Source: Rhyacichthys aspro | Taxonomy: Eukaryota > Chordata > Actinopteri > Gobiiformes > Rhyacichthyidae | DNA: 64,000 nucleotides | Assembly (NCBI GenBank): GCA_036850595.1 | Contig: CM072168.1 | Span: 18,777,982 to 18,841,981, forward strand | Reading direction: 5' to 3' | Part shown: in pieces, positions 58,295 to 64,000 of the stretch | Position numbering within the stretch: position 1 is the first letter of the stretch | Layout of the letters: every line of letters begins with the position of its first letter | The notes under the pieces: generated by a model | The model's input: the letters and a program-made list of their open reading frames with translations, nothing else | What the model was told of the DNA's origin: nothing | The model's database searches: none | Program-made: the position numbers and the translations under genes

Positions 58295-60044
58295 CCCTAA
58301 AATAAAATAAAACAAGAAAACAGGAGCACCACGTCCATCACCTAAAATAAATTAACTAATAAATAAAAAGAGACGTTCAGAATTTGGCTCAGAATTTGGT
58401 TATAACAACGGAAAAGCATAAATTCATCCAAAAACAAGCACAAAACCAAGCCACATTTGGTCTGGATACTTGTTTTGAGGAGTTTAAATGTACCTTTTCT
58501 GTCATAACGGTGTAACTCCTGCCCGTTCAGTGTGTCTAAGCCACTAAATATTAAATAAGATGTAAAATAACAGATAATAGAGTTGTGCTTTTATTAAACA
58601 GAGTTTCCTCTAAAGACCTGCCTGCCTCCAACAACAACAGATGCATTTATTTACCTCTGGAGCTGTGGGACATTCCTGCGCTCTCTGTTCATGGGGAAGT
58701 TTACTCAGGGCACTTCCTGTTTTTAAAAAAGTAAACTCTAACTCTTGACCTGGTGACATTTAGGTTAAAGTCTGCTGACCTCGACCTTGACCCACAGCAG
58801 GGGACGCCCCACGCTGGGACCAGACCACAGCAAACAGTAAAACAGCTGCTGTCCGATGATGGAGTCTTTAAAATACACCGAGCTAACGGGAAAGCAAACG
58901 ACTCACAATCATGCAGACTTTATTTATTACAAACTGAGATATAACAGGTTTTCAAGGCATAATATATATATTTTCGGCAGTTCAAAATGAGGACAATGTG
59001 GAAAGTAAAAGCGCCAAAGACAAAAGAAACAGGGTCCTTTCAGTAACACGACCGGTTCAATTAATAATAGGCATAAATAATAATGTGAACATTGTCAAAC
59101 TGTGATAAATGTGTAGATCAGCTCCTTCCGAGTTACCTTTGACCTTTGCAGAACCTTTTAGAAAACAAAAAAATACCCTTTACATGATTCAACATCATAA
59201 TATAATGTTTTCAGTTTGTAAATTATTATTATAACATACATAAATTAAGTCCTAATAGCTAAATCCTTTTACGATATTAACATTTACAACAAAAATTAGT
59301 CACTTAGGAAAAAAACCGTCATATTTTGGAACTGTGCAAAGAAATGAACCTGTTCACCTTCAAAACTCCACAGGGGGCATTTTAAAAGATGACAAAGATA
59401 ATAAAAAAACATAAAAAAAGGACCAGCAGTGTGATAAGTTTTATTTAAAGCATCCTATTCCTAACCTGAACCTTCAAAAACACTAGATTTAAACGATTCT
59501 GCTGCTTTGTTTATGTCAAAAATCTGGCTTAAACAAAAGTCACTAGATTCACAAGATTGCCATCCAGTTGAAGGCTAACTATTAAAAGTTATAAAGTGTA
59601 ATTCATTTATTTTTCCATCAGACTTGGTTTCCCTAAACGGTCCTTGGTGGTACTTTTCAGTCTCAAAGCCTCACTGAGCCTCGGCGGTGGCCTTGTTTCT
59701 GGTAAAGAGCTCGGCGGGACGGCTCCTGGGGGCCACTCATCAACAACAGAGATCACACGTCATCCCCTTCAAACCCTCACACAAACCCAGGGACAAGGAC
59801 GAATCCCAGGCCCTGGACTCACGGGGGACCGGCCTCTGTCCCAAAGCTCACAGTCAGGAAACCAATGAGGAAGGATGGAAAAGAAATGACCTCTCTCAAG
59901 TCAGACAGTCGCAGAGGAATAACTAGGCTCCTTCAAAAACTAGCAATAAAGTCGTTCAAAGACGGTGTTCAGGTGAAATGGGGAATCTAAACAATAGCAA
60001 AAAATACTCATTTGTCTGTTAGCTTCACATCTATTAAACAGGGA
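58295..60044. other. No gene recognised
   Basis: Non-coding sequence. The open frame at 59644-59868 has no recognisable domain. Confidence 0.5.
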
Positions 60045-60610
60045 TTTTGTTTACTGTTGCATTTCAGTTGAAACATTATTGTAACAGGAATCATTGGTGA
60101 AAAAATGAGACCTTAACAAGTGATCTAGTCTTTATAATTAAGGATTTTAATAGATGAGAATTTTGTCCAATCACAGCTCACTTCAGGTAAAAAGGAGCGC
60201 TCCCATTGGTCGAGACTGATGTCAACAACGAAGGATCAAGGAGATAAACCAAAGAAATGGGTTTTTCTGTCCAAAATACTAATTATTTTACAGAGAAACA
60301 GCTCAAAAAAGGTAAAAATTGATAAAAAAGCAGCAAATGAAACATGGATAAATGTTGCTTCGACGCAGTGTTTAACGAGACAGACATAATTCCAGGATCA
60401 CTACAGTCTACAATGGTAAACTACAAAGATTAAAGTTTCAGATAAACTCTAAACTTCAATTTAATGTAACATATTAGTATTTTGTGGTAAAAAATTGGTC
60501 TGGTTTTACCTTTTTTTTTAAAGAAAAGAAGCAGGAAAGGTTGGAGGAGACTGGAGTCTGAGACCGGGACAAAAAACTAAATCAGGAACTGCATATATAC
60601 TGCTTTAAGT
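60045..60610 (+). repeat. Unclassified interspersed repeat with opposed CCAAT boxes, copy 3
   Basis: The longest copy, from ACTGTTGCATTTCAG to TATACTGCTTTAAGTG. It has all shared blocks, including GTCCAATCACAGCTCACTTC and CCCATTGGTCGAGACTGATG, the middle segment with CTCTAAACTTCAATTTAATG (shared with copy 1) and the end GGAGTCTGAGACCGGGAC. No open frame. Confidence 0.85.
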
Positions 60611-62204
60611 GCCATCCCCTGCTCTCCGCTGGACAATCTGACATGTATTAACTCAAATCCTGGGGACATACTCCAGAACTCATTTGCACTTTTGACTGGA
60701 GTCTGGAGGCAGTTCTCCTGAAATCCTCCAGAGGGCCCAACTCAGGCCCAAATGAGGGAAATGCCCACGTTACCACTGATGTATTTAATTGTATATTCTC
60801 AAAAACAAGAGACTAAAACACTATGTACCTCCAGTTTTAATACCTCTAAAAATGACAATTCAGCCTTAAAACGTTAAACCTCTCAGTGTTCCATTTAAAA
60901 ACAGCCCAAGACTTTCTTTTACATCACAGATAATAGCTGTTCAACCATAACCATGAGTGAAATCACAAAAAATACCCTTTCAATGCCCCATCTCCCAGCT
61001 CTCCCGCTGTCGTCACACGCATTAACAAAAAGGCCAAACCAATCAGAACGAGACGCTTCCACGGACCGCTGCATCTCAGCGGCTGCACATTTACCACAGA
61101 TAAGACTGAAAGAACACTTTTACCACACGATGTAAGTCAGTGGAATAAGTGCGTATACATTCGGTCAAGAGTAGAGGTCCTGTTATTGATGTAGCACCTG
61201 ATAGTCACAATGGAAAACTAGCAGAGCGACATAATGGCTCGGCTCGGGGAAAACACTGATAGAAATGCGAGAGCGGTTCCACTCCAGGAGCAAATATAAT
61301 GTCGCGCTCAGAGGCCTGGTGTTTTCTCACTCGATGGGATCAGGAAAATGGAGCAGGTGGATGCGTGCGGACAGATATGTGCAGATCCAGCTGTAATAGG
61401 TGTTTACATTCGTCCCGTGTGTCACCGCTGTCTTATCCACACTGGCTTTATCTGATGGACTGACACACGCCTCCCAGACCCGCTCCGTGCACTTTAAATC
61501 CACCCTACGCGCAAATATCCACATTTATTCACAGCTTTTAAGTGTCTAATTCACAAACTTAGCAGCGCCGTGTTGTATTTTTCTCAATGGAGCTCCAGAA
61601 AATGAAGATAAACAACCACAAAGTCACAAATTCGGCCATTTTCGACAATAAAACGCCACATCTTTTCATGGATCTGTATCAATGAAAATGATCCGAGTCC
61701 GTTTCTACACAGTTTTCAGTGGATTTGTGGAAATAAGTCGCACCATTAACCCTCTCAGCGTGTCACCAGAGGGAAAAACGAAGCAAAAAAGTCAATCAGT
61801 TTAATCCAGTGAGCGGCGAAAGGGAGCCAAGAGAGCGATTAATTCTTTATGTTACGTATTAATAGAGACTTTTCTTGAGTCTGTGTGTATTAAACACATA
61901 AAACATGACAAAAAAAAGAATAAAAACAGCCATTTCTGGAACTGAAGCCAAAAAGCACATGGATAATTTGCATAAAACAGCAAAGCATCTGTTAAAAAAG
62001 CAAAAGAGGACTATTTGAAATTAAGTTTCTACCTTTATCTTAATCTCTTTTCTTTTGTTTTGTTCAGATCCATTACATTAACATATCATTGCGACCTATT
62101 AAATCATATTACACTGTTGAAATTCATTATAATTCACACATGTCAAAGATTAATTTGTTAATGAAATCTTAAGCCAGTTTTTGGTACTGAGATATATATA
62201 TAAT
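60611..62204. other. No gene recognised
   Basis: Non-coding sequence without arrays. Open frames are short and unrecognised. Confidence 0.5.
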
Positions 62205-62578
62205 CTGCTCAAATCCATCTAAAACCTTTTCAAATCCAAATAAAACCTGCTCAAATCCATCAAAAACCTGTTAAAATCAGTCAAAACCTGTTCAAATGCG
62301 TCGAAAACCTGTTCAAATCCATCTAAAACCTGGTCAAATCCATTTAAAACCTGTTCAACTAAAACCTGTACATCTAAAACCAGTTAAAATCCATGGAATA
62401 CCTGTTCAAATCCATCTAAAACCAGTTTCCATAAAAAGATGACTTTTGTAAGAATCAAATAAAAATGAAACCTTACGTTCAGAATTAAATAAAAGCTTTC
62501 CAAATGTCACCATCTTCGCCCTGAAAGGATTGTTATTAAGTATTGCGGCCCCTCACCACCTTGAGTTTGACACCACTG
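62205..62578 (-). mobile_element. hAT-like element with 21-bp minisatellite, truncated
   Basis: About nine reversed 21-bp units (62205-62425), then the family tail: CTTACGTTCAGAATTAAATA, CCTGAAAGGATTGTTATTAA, and the intact terminus GCGGCCCCTCACCACCTTGA / GTTTGACACCACTG ending at 62578. The leader and left terminus are missing. Confidence 0.75.
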
Positions 62579-63480
62579 CGTATAATTGCAGTAAACCCTT
62601 TTCACTGCATGCGTTTCTTTTAGTTTCTTTATCATAACTCACATTTTTCACTCACAATCTGGAGTTAAACGTACCTAACCCGGCAGATGAGATGTGATTC
62701 AGCACAGCCAGAATGAAAACAAGAATTATTGATTATATCCCACTGTGCATTTAAATCGACATCTGTCTGAAGAGCAGCTGGGAGGCACGTTTCAAACTCC
62801 AGCTGAATTCATTACTGCGCTAACTTTCAGACTTCTTACTCCGCAGACTGTTGCTAATTTGTACTTTCTTTCCAAACTATCGGGATTGTACTGAGGCCTT
62901 CAGATTCCTTCAGCGATGGTTCTTCAGTTAAGTTCAAGAGTGAAGTTCTGTACGAAGAGCACAACAGGAACTCGTAAAGATATCGTGTAAGAACAGATAT
63001 TTTTTTGCTAAACTTAACAAGAGGCTGGTGCAATCCAACCGAAGACAGACGACGGTATTCAGTAGCATTGTGTAGCTCTGTGGTCTTGTACAAATATGCC
63101 AGCAGGAGAGAAATCAATATTCTATCTCCTGTTAGACTCCGCAGCGTCAGGAAGAAAGAACCAGTCAAACTATACCTGTGTTATTTTCTATTACTTCAGG
63201 ACTACAAAAGAGAGAAAAGAGAAGTAGAAAAAGAGCATTCATTCTTCAAAGCGAAGCACCAACGACCTGCGAGGTATTCAGACAGGGCCAGAGATTCAGC
63301 AAATGTGAAAGTAAAACCTTGTAAAATAGTTTAGAGCCAACGTATTTCTCATATTTATCGTATACAGTGCTTTTAGCTTTTAAAGGGGTGTCCATATACT
63401 GATACTGAGCTTTGTACTTGCAGCGATCAGAGCCTTATTTACTTGTTTGACCTTCTTTTTACTATAAATTAATGTTTGGA

Positions 63481-63794
63481 AATCCAACTAAAACCTAAAA
63501 AACCTAAAATATTACCTACAATACTTTTGGGTTTTAGGTTTTAGTTGGATTTTAACAGGTTTTATTTTGACTTAAACAGGTTGTAGTTGGATTTGAGCAG
63601 TTTTCAGTTGGATTTGAGCAGTTTTTAGCAGGATTTGAGCAGTTTTTAGCAGGATTTGAGCAGTTTTTAGCTGGATTTGAGCAGTTTTTAGCAGGATTTG
63701 AGCAGTTTTTGCAGGATTTGTCACAGTCTTCAGCCGTTGAAATGCTTCTTATTCACCAATGCAGCCCCTCACCACTTTTAGTTCGACACCTCTG
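63481..63794 (+). mobile_element. hAT-like element with 21-bp minisatellite, variant copy
   Basis: A short reversed piece (TCCAACTAAAACC at 63483) faces a forward array of about nine units with a GGATTTGAGCAG variant (63535-63715). A family-like terminus follows: GCAGCCCCTCACCACTTTTA / GTTCGACACCTCTG. The array is in the opposite orientation to the other terminus-bearing copies. The boundaries are approximate. Confidence 0.65.
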
Positions 63795-64000
63795 ATCTAA
63801 TTGAACAGATTGTCAATGGTAACAAAAAGCGTAGCACAAAAGTCTATCTTTAATATAACGACTGTGATGCTTTTAAGCCACTAAGGTGCAGCCAAAACAA
63901 ACTCAGCAGCTTTTATTTGAGGAAATGTGGGAATTAAAGATGTATAATTCTGCTGTTTATGTCCAATGACAATCAGAATACACTTGGAATTAATACTGAA
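63795..64000. other. No gene recognised
   Basis: Non-coding sequence to the end of the window. Confidence 0.5.

Overview
The window looks like teleost fish nuclear DNA. It is AT-rich with long introns, dense microsatellites and minisatellites, small DNA transposons, and exons of a vertebrate semaphorin with GT/AG splice sites. There is no prokaryotic-style gene packing, and almost all long open frames are artefacts of tandem repeats. I recognise no tRNA, rRNA or CRISPR.

The one clear host gene is a class 5 semaphorin, on the + strand. Four internal exons of the sema domain can be read: 10940-11002, 11733-11831, about 12754-12924 (its 5' part damaged by homopolymer runs) and 27231-27516. The peptide resembles SEMA5B more than SEMA5A. 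The first and last exons of the gene are not recognisable here. The 14.3-kb intron before the last visible exon is filled with minisatellites.

Layout. 1-10288 is one arm of a very large inverted duplication. 10289-39035 is the unique centre with the semaphorin exons. 39036-39135 is a 100-N assembly gap. 39136-49525 is the second arm, the reverse complement of 10288-1 at roughly allelic divergence, and it continues past base 1 of the first arm into 49526-49930. The arms contain no recognisable exon. The arrangement is either a true inverted segmental duplication or, more simply, a second haplotype scaffolded in reverse orientation.

49930-64000 is gene-poor and holds dispersed repeats. The most interesting is a 2.66-kb DNA transposon at 50664-53318 with perfect 18-bp terminal inverted repeats and TTAA duplications (Kolobok/T2-like). 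It carries a decayed THAP-domain exon on the + strand. Converging on it from the other end, on the - strand, is a four-exon reading frame matching the C-terminal cysteine-rich 'ballast' domain of P2X7 receptors. Each end of the element also holds a palindromic TGACGTCA site.

Two minisatellite families recur: a 31-bp unit (two loci per arm) and a 21-bp unit that sits inside hAT-like non-autonomous elements (at least six loci, plus the edge of the assembly gap). An unclassified interspersed repeat of about 450-560 bp with opposed CCAAT boxes occurs three times (31165, 55427, 60045).
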